This document shows, in pieces, positions 24,084-31,704 of a stretch of DNA of 35,782 bases (positions are counted from its first letter, which is position 1; each line of letters begins with the position of its first letter). Location: NCBI GenBank assembly GCA_016286665.1, contig JAEETX010000020.1, positions 1 through 35,782 of the forward strand, in the 5' to 3' direction. The translations under genes were made by a program, and so were the position numbers. This DNA is from Oscillospiraceae bacterium (GTDB taxonomy: Bacteria > Bacillota > Clostridia > Oscillospirales > Oscillospiraceae). Under the pieces are notes generated by a model. That model made no database searches, was not told the origin of the DNA, and was given only the letters and a program-made list of their open reading frames with translations.

Positions 24084-24629
24084 TCATTCTTTTTTCCCTT
24101 CCGCCGCTTCTCCCGCTTTTCGGAGGTAACGCCGGACATTTTCCACCATTTTCGGATTCTGAAAGGCGGCCTCCACTTCCTCCATGTCCACGGTCCGCCC
24201 GCTGAGGATGCCCTGGATCAGCGCTTCGGCGATCATGGCTTCCCTGGCACGGGGGTCCTTCAGATAGGCCAGCAGGTCGATGTTCATCTTCCGGTCGATC
24301 CCTTCCACCATGCCGGTAAAGAAGGTGCTCTCCTCTCCCAGGAGCTCGCCGACGGCTTCCATACACCGGAACGCCTCCTGCACGTCCTCCAGCGGCATCA
24401 GCCGCCGCTCGAAGCCAAGGAGGCTGCCCCCGTGAAGGAGCTTGTCCGCCGTGGTGCCCAGGATATCGCAGAGGGGCAGCAGGATGCCCGTATCCGGCAG
24501 GGTCTCGCCCTTCTCCCACTTGGAGACCGCCTGAAAGGAGATGCTCAGTTTTTCCGCCAGCTCCCGCTGGGTCAGTCCCGCGGCCTTGCGCAGATGCTGG
24601 ATGTATCGTCCGATCTTCAGCGTGTCCAT
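24084..24629 (-). CDS. XRE-family transcriptional regulator
   Basis: 181 aa; ATG 24629 preceded by GGAAGGGAAGGG. The N-terminal helix-turn-helix (about 4-62: KIGRYIQHLRKAAGLTQREL, then AEKLSISFQAVSKWEKGETLPD) is a standard cro/C1-type domain, with the SFQAVSKWE recognition helix common in Clostridia. The rest (70-181) is helical with no recognised domain; it may bind a ligand or mediate oligomerisation. It is convergent with the MerR gene. An 8-bp dyad upstream is a candidate operator. Neighbouring targets are not obvious. Confidence 0.88.
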   Translation of the reverse strand: MDTLKIGRYIQHLRKAAGLTQRELAEKLSISFQAVSKWEKGETLPDTGILLPLCDILGTTADKLLHGGSLLGFERRLMPLEDVQEAFRCMEAVGELLGEESTFFTGMVEGIDRKMNIDLLAYLKDPRAREAMIAEALIQGILSGRTVDMEEVEAAFQNPKMVENVRRYLRKAGEAAEGKKE

Positions 24630-24681
24630 CGGCGTTTCCCTTCCCTTCCTGTTCTCTCTGCCTGCAGGATCATCGTACACC

Positions 24682-24711
24682 TTTTCCCGGGGTCCGTAAA
24701 TAACGGGAAAA
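24682..24711. promoter_or_regulatory. Candidate operator upstream of the XRE gene
   Basis: Inverted repeat TTTTCCCG (24682-24689) / CGGGAAAA (24704-24711), 53 bp before the XRE start codon and in its promoter region. Autoregulation is inferred. Confidence 0.42.
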
Positions 24712-24811
24712 TTGACATTCTTCTACTTCCGGTTGAATTCCCGCTGACGGCAGCCTTTCCAAAACATCGCAAGGGATTCTCCATTTCGGAAAGCCGCCTG
24801 TGAATTTACCC

Positions 24812-24840
24812 TTGCAATACGCCGGAAAATGGGGTATATT
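24812..24840 (+). promoter_or_regulatory. Promoter of the UroD-like gene
   Basis: TTGCAA (24812-24817), 17-bp spacer, TATATT (24835-24840), 38 bp before the ATG. Confidence 0.78.
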
Positions 24841-24878
24841 TACGCTATAAAACTATATCACAAGGAGGAACCGAGTCA

Positions 24879-25961
24879 ATGGCAGTTCCGATGTTTGACC
24901 CCAAAGAAATAACCGAAGCGAAAAGGATGACCTTCGGCGGCCGTACCACGGTCATGTTCAACTATCCCTGCTCCCAGCGGGAGGGCATCCTGGCCACCTA
25001 TAACCGCGAGCCCTACTGGATGATCAGCAGCTTCACCAGCATGTTCAGCCCCAAGGTGAACCCGGACAACATCGCCCGCGGCTTCGTGTACGAGGCGGGC
25101 GCGCGGGGGATGGGCCCCAAGGATTACGGCGGCCCCGACATGTTCGGCATCGAGTGGGAATACATCGAATCCGTGGGCGGCAGCATGGTGCGTCCCGGCA
25201 AGCCCTATATCGAGGACGCCAACGAGATCAAGGAGAAGATCAAGTTCCCGGATATCGACTCCTGGGACTGGGAGGGCTCCGCCGAGGCCAATAAGATGTA
25301 CCTCAACCCCAACAGCGCCAACTGCATGTGGTTCCTCAACGGCTGGTATGAGCGGCTGATCTCCTTCATGGACTTCGAGGGCGCCATCATGGCCCTGATC
25401 GACGAAGAGCAGATGGACGCCGTCAAGGACTTCTTTGAAGAGCTGAGCGACCTTTACATCCGGATCTTCGACCGGGCCATCAAGGCCTACCCCAACATCG
25501 ACATGTTCTGCATCCACGACGACTGGGGCAGCCAGAAGGAGACCTTCTTCGCCCCCGCCGTGGCCGAGGAGATGATCGTGCCCTATATGCGCATGGTCAC
25601 CGACTTCCTGCACTCCAAGGGCAAGTTCTGCGACCTGCACAGCTGCGGCAACAACATGAAGCAGGTGCCCAACTACATCAAGGCCGGCTGGGACAGCTGG
25701 TGCCCCCAGGCCATGAACGACACCGCCAAGGAATACGAGCTCTACGGCGACAAGATCCTCATCGGCGTCATGCCCGAGGCCTTTGACCCCGCCACCGCCA
25801 CCGAGGAGGAGCAGCGTCAGAAGGCCCGCGATTTCGTCGACCGCTTCATGCAGCCCGGCAAGCCCGCCACCATCAACTTCAATGCAGGCAGCCTGCTGAC
25901 CCCCGCCTTCAACGAGGAAGTCTACGAATACAGCCGCAAAAAGTGCTGCGGCATGGTGTAA
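24879..25961 (+). CDS. Uroporphyrinogen decarboxylase-family protein (MtaA/MtbA-like methyltransferase)
   Basis: 360 aa; ATG 24879 with AAGGAGG at 24862-24868. The fold is that of HemE/MtaA. HemE-specific catalytic features are not apparent; instead His254 and Cys256 (LHSCGNN) and the C-terminal Cys356-Cys357 (KKCCGMV) match the H-x-C...C zinc site of methylcobamide:thiol methyltransferases. FCIHDDWGSQK (about 209-219) is also typical of this UroD-like branch. It probably transfers a methyl group from a corrinoid protein to or from a small thiol, or acts in demethylation; the partner is not in the window. Single-gene transcript with its own promoter and a strong terminator. Confidence 0.85.
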   Translation: MAVPMFDPKEITEAKRMTFGGRTTVMFNYPCSQREGILATYNREPYWMISSFTSMFSPKVNPDNIARGFVYEAGARGMGPKDYGGPDMFGIEWEYIESVGGSMVRPGKPYIEDANEIKEKIKFPDIDSWDWEGSAEANKMYLNPNSANCMWFLNGWYERLISFMDFEGAIMALIDEEQMDAVKDFFEELSDLYIRIFDRAIKAYPNIDMFCIHDDWGSQKETFFAPAVAEEMIVPYMRMVTDFLHSKGKFCDLHSCGNNMKQVPNYIKAGWDSWCPQAMNDTAKEYELYGDKILIGVMPEAFDPATATEEEQRQKARDFVDRFMQPGKPATINFNAGSLLTPAFNEEVYEYSRKKCCGMV

Positions 25962-25988
25962 AAGCCAATCCGAGGCAAAAGTGAATCC

Positions 25989-26030
25989 ACAGCGGTATAG
26001 GCAGAAAACGGCGCCTATACCGCTGTTTTT
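25989..26030 (+). terminator. Terminator of the UroD-like gene
   Basis: A perfect 14-bp stem ACAGCGGTATAGGC/GCCTATACCGCTGT (25989-26002, 26013-26026) followed by TTTT. Confidence 0.92.
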
Positions 26031-26087
26031 CATCGAGCATATGACGGAAATACCAGCTCGCCTTTCACTGTACCCGATAACGGCTGC

Positions 26088-26170
26088 GCATGCAGGATGC
26101 CGGCAGAGCATGCAGGATGCCGGCAGAGCATGCAGGATGCCGGCAGAGCATGCAGGATGCCGGCAGAGCA
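26088..26170. repeat. Four 20-bp tandem repeats upstream of the toxin operon
   Basis: Unit GCATGCAGGATGCCGGCAGA, four exact copies (26088-26167) plus GCA. Each unit contains two palindromes, GCATGC and TGCCGGCA. The array ends 5 bp before the -35 box of the toxin operon. A period of 20 bp puts sites on nearly the same face of the helix, as in operators for cooperative repressors. Confidence 0.93.
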
Positions 26171-26175
26171 AACGG

Positions 26176-26204
26176 TTGAAAACCGCAGCTTTGCAGCGTA
26201 TAAT
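26176..26204 (+). promoter_or_regulatory. Promoter of the zeta-toxin operon
   Basis: TTGAAA (26176-26181), 17-bp spacer, consensus TATAAT (26199-26204), abutting the 20-bp repeats. Confidence 0.85.
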
Positions 26205-26243
26205 ATGTTAGATGAGAAATCGTTATGATCGGAGTTCACCAAG

Positions 26244-26513
26244 ATGACCGCTTATGATTTTTCCTTACGACAAGAGGTTTTGCTTGAGAAAGGCGCTTCT
26301 GTTCTCAGCGATTTGTTTCATTACCGGCAAAACAGTCAACTCAAAGACCGGGCCCACCCGGTCAACATCCTGTATAAACAGATTTGGGCGGCAAAGCAGG
26401 ACATCCTCCGCGCGAAGACAGAGGCAGAGCTGGAACAGATCGAGGGCAAATTCGAGCTTGCCCACAGCATCGTATCCAGTATGGAGGCGCAAAGCGCGTC
26501 CCGCACCTCATGA
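26244..26513 (+). CDS. Putative antitoxin of the zeta-type toxin
   Basis: 89 aa; ATG 26244 with CGGAG 9 nt upstream. All-helical and charged (YRQNSQLKDRAHPVNILYKQ, then IWAAKQDILRAKTEAELEQIEGKF). The final four bases, ATGA, start the toxin gene, the tight overlap typical of antitoxin-toxin pairs. It is not recognisably Epsilon or PezA (no helix-turn-helix is seen), so it may represent a different antitoxin class whose helices block the toxin's ATP site. If it does not bind DNA, the repeats upstream must be read by the complex or by another protein. Confidence 0.72.
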   Translation: MTAYDFSLRQEVLLEKGASVLSDLFHYRQNSQLKDRAHPVNILYKQIWAAKQDILRAKTEAELEQIEGKFELAHSIVSSMEAQSASRTS

Positions 26514-27352
26514 CGGCTCCGGCTGACTATTCGCCCTCGGACGTGCTTGCCGTAGTAAACGACGAGATCGAGCTGGCCGCAGAGCTGTATTCGCCGTCGC
26601 AGCACCCGCAGGCGATCCTGTTGGCGGGGCAGCCCGGTGCCGGCAAAACGGAGCTCTCCTCCATGCTGCTGCCCAGCCTTGACGGAAACGCCGTGCTGAT
26701 CAATGGCGACGAATACCGGCGTTACCACCCGAATTACCGGCAGCTGTTTCGGGCGTTCGGCGCGGAATCTGTGTCCATGACCTCCCCCTTTTCCGGGGAA
26801 GTCACGGAAAAACTGATCCAGGAGCTGTCTGACCGCAGGCTTCATCTGATGATCGAAGGAACAGGGCGCACGGTGGACGTACCGCGGAAAACGGCGGAAC
26901 AACTGGCAGGCAAGGGTTATACGGTCCGTATGGCGGTGATCGCCGTCAGGCCGGAGATTTCTTTGATCAGCACCGTGCTTCGCTTTTACGAAATGAGCCA
27001 GCGGGGAACGCTGCCCCGGGCAACGGCGCTGGAAGCACATGACAGGGTCGTTGCCGTTCTGCCGGGGAATCTGAATGAATTGGCAGCGGTTCCCGCGATA
27101 TCCGGCATTGTGATCTGGACGAGAGAACAGAAGAAGGTTTTCGAAAGCAAAACGGCTTCTGAGCCGCCATCCGATGCGCTGCTGCGGCTATGGCGGAGTC
27201 CCTGGACGATCGAGGAACGCATGCGCGCAATTGCGGACATCCGGCTCCTGCGCGAGAAGGAAGCGCAGATGCAGCTGGGACAGGGCGCGGTGATTGACGA
27301 ACTGGAACGGCGTGTCGGCCTGGCATTCACGCAGGCTCCGCCGGAAGGGTGA
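26510..27352 (+). CDS. Zeta/PezT-type toxin kinase
   Basis: 280 aa from ATG 26510, coupled to the antitoxin by ATGA. Walker A GQPGAGKT (40-47), the substrate-side Asp67 in INGDEYRRYHPNY and the EGTGRTVDVP segment (about 112-121) are the hallmarks of Zeta toxins, which phosphorylate UDP-N-acetylglucosamine and so stop cell-wall synthesis. The second half is helical, with RSPWTIEERMRAIADI. Length fits the PezT/Zeta family (about 250-290 aa). All key residues are present, so it should be active. The module lies between the terminator of the UroD-like gene and nrdG; a small hairpin separates it from nrdG. Confidence 0.9.
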   Translation: MTAPADYSPSDVLAVVNDEIELAAELYSPSQHPQAILLAGQPGAGKTELSSMLLPSLDGNAVLINGDEYRRYHPNYRQLFRAFGAESVSMTSPFSGEVTEKLIQELSDRRLHLMIEGTGRTVDVPRKTAEQLAGKGYTVRMAVIAVRPEISLISTVLRFYEMSQRGTLPRATALEAHDRVVAVLPGNLNELAAVPAISGIVIWTREQKKVFESKTASEPPSDALLRLWRSPWTIEERMRAIADIRLLREKEAQMQLGQGAVIDELERRVGLAFTQAPPEG

Positions 27353-27363
27353 AAGGAAAGCGG

Positions 27364-27399
27364 AACGGAGATACGGCGCCTATGCGCAGGCTCCGTTTT
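27364..27399 (+). terminator. Weak hairpin between toxin and nrdG
   Basis: AACGGAG (27364-27370) pairs with CTCCGTT (27391-27397), with inner GGCGC/GCGC pairing, followed by TT. The stem is short, so read-through into nrdG is likely. Confidence 0.42.
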
Positions 27400-27413
27400 G
27401 GGAGACAGGTTTT

Positions 27414-28109
27414 ATGGAAATCCACGGATTGCAAAAGCTGACGCTGCTGGACTATCCCGGGCACACGGCCTGCACCGTGTTCACCGGGCGGTGCAATTTC
27501 CGCTGCCCCTTCTGCCAGAACGCCTCCCTGGTGCTGCGGCCGGAGAGCCTGGCGGTGATCCCGGAAGCGGACGTCTTCGCGTTCCTGGAGAAGCGAAAGG
27601 GCCTGCTGGACGGGGTGGCCGTCACCGGCGGGGAACCCACCCTGCAGCCGGACCTGCCGGATTTCCTCCGGCGGGTGCGGGACATGGGCTTTGAGACGAA
27701 GCTGGACACCAACGGGGCAAAGCCCGAGGTGCTCCGGCGCATTCTGGCGGAGGGGCTGGCGGACTATGTCGCCATGGACGTCAAATCCTCTCCGGCGGGC
27801 TACGGGCGCTGCGCCGGGGTCCCGGGAACGATATTGGCGCAGGTGCGGGAGAGCGTTTCCCTGCTGGAGCAAAGCGGCGTCCCCCACGAATTTCGCACCA
27901 CCGCCGTGAAGGGCCTCCACAGCCCGGCGGATTTCGAGGCCATCGGCGACTGGCTGGCCGGAACGGACCGCTATTTCATCCAGAGCTACGCCGATTCCGG
28001 GGATATCCTGGAGCCTGGGATGGAAGCATTTTCCAGTGCGGAGCTGGAGGAGCTGCTGGCGGCGGTACGGCCTTATATCCCCCATGCTGCCCTGCGCGGG
28101 GCGGACTGA
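27414..28109 (+). CDS. nrdG: Anaerobic ribonucleotide reductase activating protein (radical SAM)
   Basis: 231 aa; ATG 27414 with GGGAGACAGG just upstream. Cys27, Cys31 and Cys34 (CNFRCPFC) bind the 4Fe-4S cluster that cleaves S-adenosylmethionine. VTGGEPTLQPDL (about 69-80) is the SAM-binding GGE region, and KLDTNGAKPEVL follows. NrdG installs the glycyl radical on NrdD. At 231 aa it belongs to the longer NrdG/pyruvate-formate-lyase-activase-like group rather than the short E. coli type. The nrdD gene follows 163 bp later with its own promoter. No clear promoter is visible for nrdG, so it may rely on transcription from the toxin operon. Confidence 0.9.
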   Translation: MEIHGLQKLTLLDYPGHTACTVFTGRCNFRCPFCQNASLVLRPESLAVIPEADVFAFLEKRKGLLDGVAVTGGEPTLQPDLPDFLRRVRDMGFETKLDTNGAKPEVLRRILAEGLADYVAMDVKSSPAGYGRCAGVPGTILAQVRESVSLLEQSGVPHEFRTTAVKGLHSPADFEAIGDWLAGTDRYFIQSYADSGDILEPGMEAFSSAELEELLAAVRPYIPHAALRGAD

Positions 28110-28136
28110 TGGCTGGCGCTACACTTTTTGCATATC

Positions 28137-28194
28137 TTTCTATATTTTGTTGACCGCTTGGGTCTGACCCGCGGGCAGACACAATATCTTGTAT
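28137..28194 (+). promoter_or_regulatory. Pair of NrdR-box-like sites
   Basis: ACACAATATCTTGTAT (28179-28194) is close to the NrdR consensus acaCwAtATaTwGtgt. A weaker match, TTTCTATATTTTGTTG, lies at 28137-28152. Their starts are 42 bp apart, four helical turns; NrdR boxes act in phased pairs. They lie just upstream of the -35 box of nrdD. Confidence 0.7.
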
Positions 28195-28200
28195 TTCATC

Positions 28201-28230
28201 TTGACAATCCCCCGGTATCTGCCGTATAAT
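28201..28230 (+). promoter_or_regulatory. nrdD promoter
   Basis: Consensus TTGACA (28201-28206), 18-bp spacer, consensus TATAAT (28225-28230). CCGGGGGA at 28256-28263 serves as ribosome site. Confidence 0.88.
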
Positions 28231-28272
28231 CTTCATTGAAACTGAGATTATAGGAACCGGGGGATTCATTTT

Positions 28273-30681
28273 ATGTATCGGGTAGTCAAGCGCGACGGGC
28301 GCGTCGTGGATTTTGAGATAGACAAGATCGCAAAGGCCATGCAGAAGGCCTTTGACGCCACGGATACCAACTACAACACGAGCGTCATCGATTTTCTCGC
28401 CCTGAAGGTCACGGCGGAATTCCAGCCCAAGATCCAGGACGAGCTGATTTCCATTGAGGACATCCAGGACAGCGTGGAATCCGTGCTCAGCAAGGCGGGC
28501 TATGAAAATGTAGCCAAGGCCTACATCCTGTACCGCAAGCAGCACGAAAAGCTGCGCAACGTCAGCGAGACCATGCTGGACTACAAGAAGGCCGTGGACG
28601 ACTATCTGGGCATCCAGGACTGGCGCGTGAAGGAAAACAGCACCGTCACCTATTCCGTGGGCGGCCTGATCCTCTCCAATTCCGGCGCCATCACCGCCAA
28701 CTACTGGCTCAGCGAGGTCTATGACCAGGAGATCGCCAGCGCCCACCGCAATGCGGACATCCACATCCACGACCTGAGCATGCTCACCGGCTACTGCGCC
28801 GGGTGGAGCCTGAAGCAGCTCATCACCGAGGGACTGGGGGGCGTCACGGGCAAGATCACCTCCAAGCCCGCCGGCCACCTCATCACCCTCTGCAACCAGA
28901 TGGTGAATTTCCTGGGCATCATGCAGAACGAATGGGCCGGGGCCCAGGCCTTCAGCTCCTTCGACACCTATCTCGCCCCCTTCGTGCGGGTGGACAACCT
29001 GAGCTACAAGGAAGTCAAGCAGGCGGTGCAGGCTTTCATCTTCGGGGTCAACACCCCCTCCCGCTGGGGCACCCAGGCTCCCTTCTCGAACATCACCCTG
29101 GACTGGACCGTGCCCGCCGACCTGGCGGAGATGCCCTGCATCGTGGGCGGCAGGGAGATGGACTTCTGCTACAAGGACTGCCAGAAGGAAATGGACATGG
29201 TGAACAAGGCCTTCATCGAATGCATGATCGAGGGCGACGCCAACGGCCGGGGCTTCCAGTACCCCATCCCCACCTACTCCATCACCCGGGATTTCGACTG
29301 GTCCGACACGGAGAACAACCGGCTCCTCTTTGAGATGACCGCCAAATACGGCACTCCCTATTTCTCCAATTATATCAACTCCGATATGGAACCCAGCGAC
29401 GTGCGCAGCATGTGCTGCCGCCTGCGTCTGGACCTGCGGGAGCTGCGGAAAAAGAGCGGCGGCTTCTTCGGCTCCGGCGAAAGCACCGGCAGCGTGGGCG
29501 TCGTCACCATCAACATGCCCCGCATCGCCTACCTGAGCAAGACGAAGGAGGAATTCTTCCGGCGGCTGGACAAGCTGATGGACATTTCCGCCCGCAGCCT
29601 CAAGGTGAAGCGGGACGTCATCACCAAGCTGCTGGACGCGGGCCTCTACCCCTATACCAAGCGCTATCTGGGCACCTTCTCCAACCACTTCTCCACCATC
29701 GGCCTGGTGGGCATGAACGAAGCCTGCCTCAACGCCCGCTGGCTGCGGGAGGACCTGACCCATCCGGAGTGCGTGGAATTCACCAAGGAAGTGCTGAACC
29801 ACATGCGGGAGCGGCTCAGCGACTATCAGGAGCAGTACGGCGACCTCTACAATCTGGAGGCCACCCCCGCCGAGAGCACCGCCTACCGCCTGGCCAAGCA
29901 CGACGTGGCCCGCTACCCCGACATCATCACCGCCTCCGGGGACTGCGGCACGCCCTTCTACACCAATTCCTCCCACCTGCCCGTGGGCTACACGGAGGAT
30001 ATCTTCACCGCCCTGGACATCCAGGACGAATTGCAGACCCTCTACACCTCCGGCACCGTGTTCCACGCGTTCCTGGGGGAGAAGCTGCCCGACTGGAAGG
30101 CGGCGGCCAACCTGGTGCGGAAGATCGCGGAGAATTACAAGCTGCCCTACTACACCATGAGCCCCACCTACTCCATCTGCAAGGACGACGGCTATATCAC
30201 CGGCGAGCAGTATGTCTGTCCCAAATGCGGCAAGCCCACGGAGGTCTATTCCCGCATCACCGGCTACTACCGCCCGGTGCAGAACTGGAACGACGGCAAG
30301 GCCCAGGAATTCAAGCAGCGCCGGGTCTATGACATTGAGCGGAGCCGCTTCACCCCCGTTTCCGCCGCCGCCGTGGTCGCGCCCGACGCCGCGCCCGCGC
30401 CGGAGATGAAGGCAGCCGAAGCCGCCGTTCAGCCGCAGGCCGCGGCGAAGCCGGAGGAGATCCTGCTGTTCGCCCGCCTCACCTGCCCCAACTGCCGGGC
30501 AGCGGAGGCCCAGCTCAGCAAAGCGGGCATCCCCTTCAAAAAGCTGATCGCCGAGGAGCATAAGGACCTGGTGGAGGCCTACGGCATCAAGGGCGCGCCC
30601 ACCCTGGTGGCCCCCACGGAGGCGGGCTTCGAGAAATACTACGGCGTGCCGGAGATCAAGAAATTCCTGGCGAAAGCCTGA
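28273..30681 (+). CDS. nrdD: Anaerobic ribonucleoside-triphosphate reductase with fused glutaredoxin-like domain
   Basis: 802 aa. An N-terminal ATP-cone (1-95; MYRVVKRDGRVVDFEIDKIA) senses ATP/dATP. The ten-stranded catalytic barrel has the thiyl Cys175 in LTGYCAGWSLKQLI. The C-terminal radical site YSRITGYYRPVQNWNDGK carries the glycyl radical Gly664, preceded by metal-site cysteines (SICKDDGY, CPKCG). After an Ala/Pro-rich linker (about 697-728), residues 730-802 form a glutaredoxin/NrdH-like domain with the redox pair Cys738-x-x-Cys741 (TCPNCRAAE) and the cis-Pro motif GAPTLV. Formate-dependent enzymes such as E. coli's lack this. The fusion implies that electrons come from thiols, with the adjacent trxB product as source. 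The gene is downstream of nrdG and NrdR-box-like sites. Confidence 0.95.
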   Translation: MYRVVKRDGRVVDFEIDKIAKAMQKAFDATDTNYNTSVIDFLALKVTAEFQPKIQDELISIEDIQDSVESVLSKAGYENVAKAYILYRKQHEKLRNVSETMLDYKKAVDDYLGIQDWRVKENSTVTYSVGGLILSNSGAITANYWLSEVYDQEIASAHRNADIHIHDLSMLTGYCAGWSLKQLITEGLGGVTGKITSKPAGHLITLCNQMVNFLGIMQNEWAGAQAFSSFDTYLAPFVRVDNLSYKEVKQAVQAFIFGVNTPSRWGTQAPFSNITLDWTVPADLAEMPCIVGGREMDFCYKDCQKEMDMVNKAFIECMIEGDANGRGFQYPIPTYSITRDFDWSDTENNRLLFEMTAKYGTPYFSNYINSDMEPSDVRSMCCRLRLDLRELRKKSGGFFGSGESTGSVGVVTINMPRIAYLSKTKEEFFRRLDKLMDISARSLKVKRDVITKLLDAGLYPYTKRYLGTFSNHFSTIGLVGMNEACLNARWLREDLTHPECVEFTKEVLNHMRERLSDYQEQYGDLYNLEATPAESTAYRLAKHDVARYPDIITASGDCGTPFYTNSSHLPVGYTEDIFTALDIQDELQTLYTSGTVFHAFLGEKLPDWKAAANLVRKIAENYKLPYYTMSPTYSICKDDGYITGEQYVCPKCGKPTEVYSRITGYYRPVQNWNDGKAQEFKQRRVYDIERSRFTPVSAAAVVAPDAAPAPEMKAAEAAVQPQAAAKPEEILLFARLTCPNCRAAEAQLSKAGIPFKKLIAEEHKDLVEAYGIKGAPTLVAPTEAGFEKYYGVPEIKKFLAKA

Positions 30682-30709
30682 TCGCCCCTGCCGGCGAAAA
30701 GACAATTGC

Positions 30710-30739
30710 ATCCGGGCGGCGTACACCGCCCGGATTTGC
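30710..30739 (+). terminator. Hairpin between nrdD and trxB
   Basis: A perfect 10-bp stem ATCCGGGCGG/CCGCCCGGAT with a 6-nt loop, then TTGCG. The weak T tract suggests partial termination, letting some transcripts enter trxB. Confidence 0.6.
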
Positions 30740-30771
30740 GTATCATCCCAATTCGGAAGGAGACCACGGCC

Positions 30772-31677
30772 ATGACCGATATCATCGTCGTCGGCGGCGG
30801 CCCCGCCGGCATGACCGCCGCCCTTTACGCCCGGCGGAACAACAAGACCGTGCTGGTGCTGGAAAAGAACGGCTTCGGCGGGCAGATCACCTACTCGCCC
30901 AAGGTGGAGAACATCCCCGGCAATCTCCAGATCAGCGGCAATGAATTCGCGGAGAAGTTCCTGGACCAGGTCCTGGCCCAGGGGGCGGAGATCGACTTTG
31001 CCGCCGTCACCGGCCTTACCAAAACGGCGGAGGGCTTCACCGTGCACACGGACAGCGGCGACTACGAGAGCCGCGCCGTCATCCTGGCGACGGGCGTGAA
31101 GCACCGGATGCTGGGCCTGGAGGGAGAGAACGAGCTGGTAGGCCGGGGCATCAGCTTCTGCGCCGTCTGCGACGGGGAGTTCTATCGGGACAGGACCGTG
31201 GTGGTGGCCGGGGGCGGCAACAGCGCCCTGCAGGAGGCCATCCTGCTGACGGAAAACTGCAAAGAAGTCGTCATGGTGCAGGACCTGGACTTCTTCACCG
31301 GCGAGAAGAAGAGCCAGGAAACGCTGTTCAGCCGCCCCAATGTGCGGGCGATCACCGGCACGACCCTGAAGGCCCTCCGGGTAGAGGACGGAAAACTCAC
31401 CGGCGTGGTGACGGAAAAGACCGCCACCGGGGAGCGCAGCACCATCCCCTGCGACGGGCTGTTCGTCGCCATCGGCCTCATCCCGGAAAACGGGGCCTTT
31501 GCCGATCTGGCGGCGCTGAACGACTACGGTTATTTCGACAGCGGCGAGGACTGCCTCACCCAGACAGAGGGGCTTTTCGTGGCGGGCGACTGCCGCTCCA
31601 AGAGCCTGCGGCAGGTGGTGACCGCCGCGGCGGACGGGGCGATGGCCGCCGTGGCCGCCTGCCGGTATCTGGAGTAA
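30772..31677 (+). CDS. trxB: Thioredoxin reductase
   Basis: 301 aa; ATG 30772 with AAGGAG 9 nt upstream. FAD-binding GGGPAGMTAALYA (about 8-20), redox pair Cys130-x-x-Cys133 in FCAVCDGEFY, NAD(P)-binding GGGNSALQEA (about 147-156) and the C-terminal FVAGDCRSKSLRQVVTAAADG are all intact. It moves NAD(P)H electrons through FAD to a thioredoxin-like partner. The immediate neighbour nrdD carries its own redoxin domain, which makes that domain a likely substrate (inference). The EIIC-like gene follows after 27 bp with a strong ribosome site and is probably in the same transcript. Confidence 0.94.
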   Translation: MTDIIVVGGGPAGMTAALYARRNNKTVLVLEKNGFGGQITYSPKVENIPGNLQISGNEFAEKFLDQVLAQGAEIDFAAVTGLTKTAEGFTVHTDSGDYESRAVILATGVKHRMLGLEGENELVGRGISFCAVCDGEFYRDRTVVVAGGGNSALQEAILLTENCKEVVMVQDLDFFTGEKKSQETLFSRPNVRAITGTTLKALRVEDGKLTGVVTEKTATGERSTIPCDGLFVAIGLIPENGAFADLAALNDYGYFDSGEDCLTQTEGLFVAGDCRSKSLRQVVTAAADGAMAAVAACRYLE

Positions 31678-31704
31678 AGGGCGCGGGATAAAGGAGGAAA
31701 AGCA

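Noticed and set aside
26088-26170. Possible CRISPR array
   Set aside because: The 20-bp units are directly contiguous with no spacers and there are no cas genes; it is a simple tandem repeat.
26254-26526. 90-codon open frame overlapping the antitoxin in another frame
   Set aside because: The 26244 frame has the ribosome site and the ATGA overlap with the toxin; this one is a shadow.
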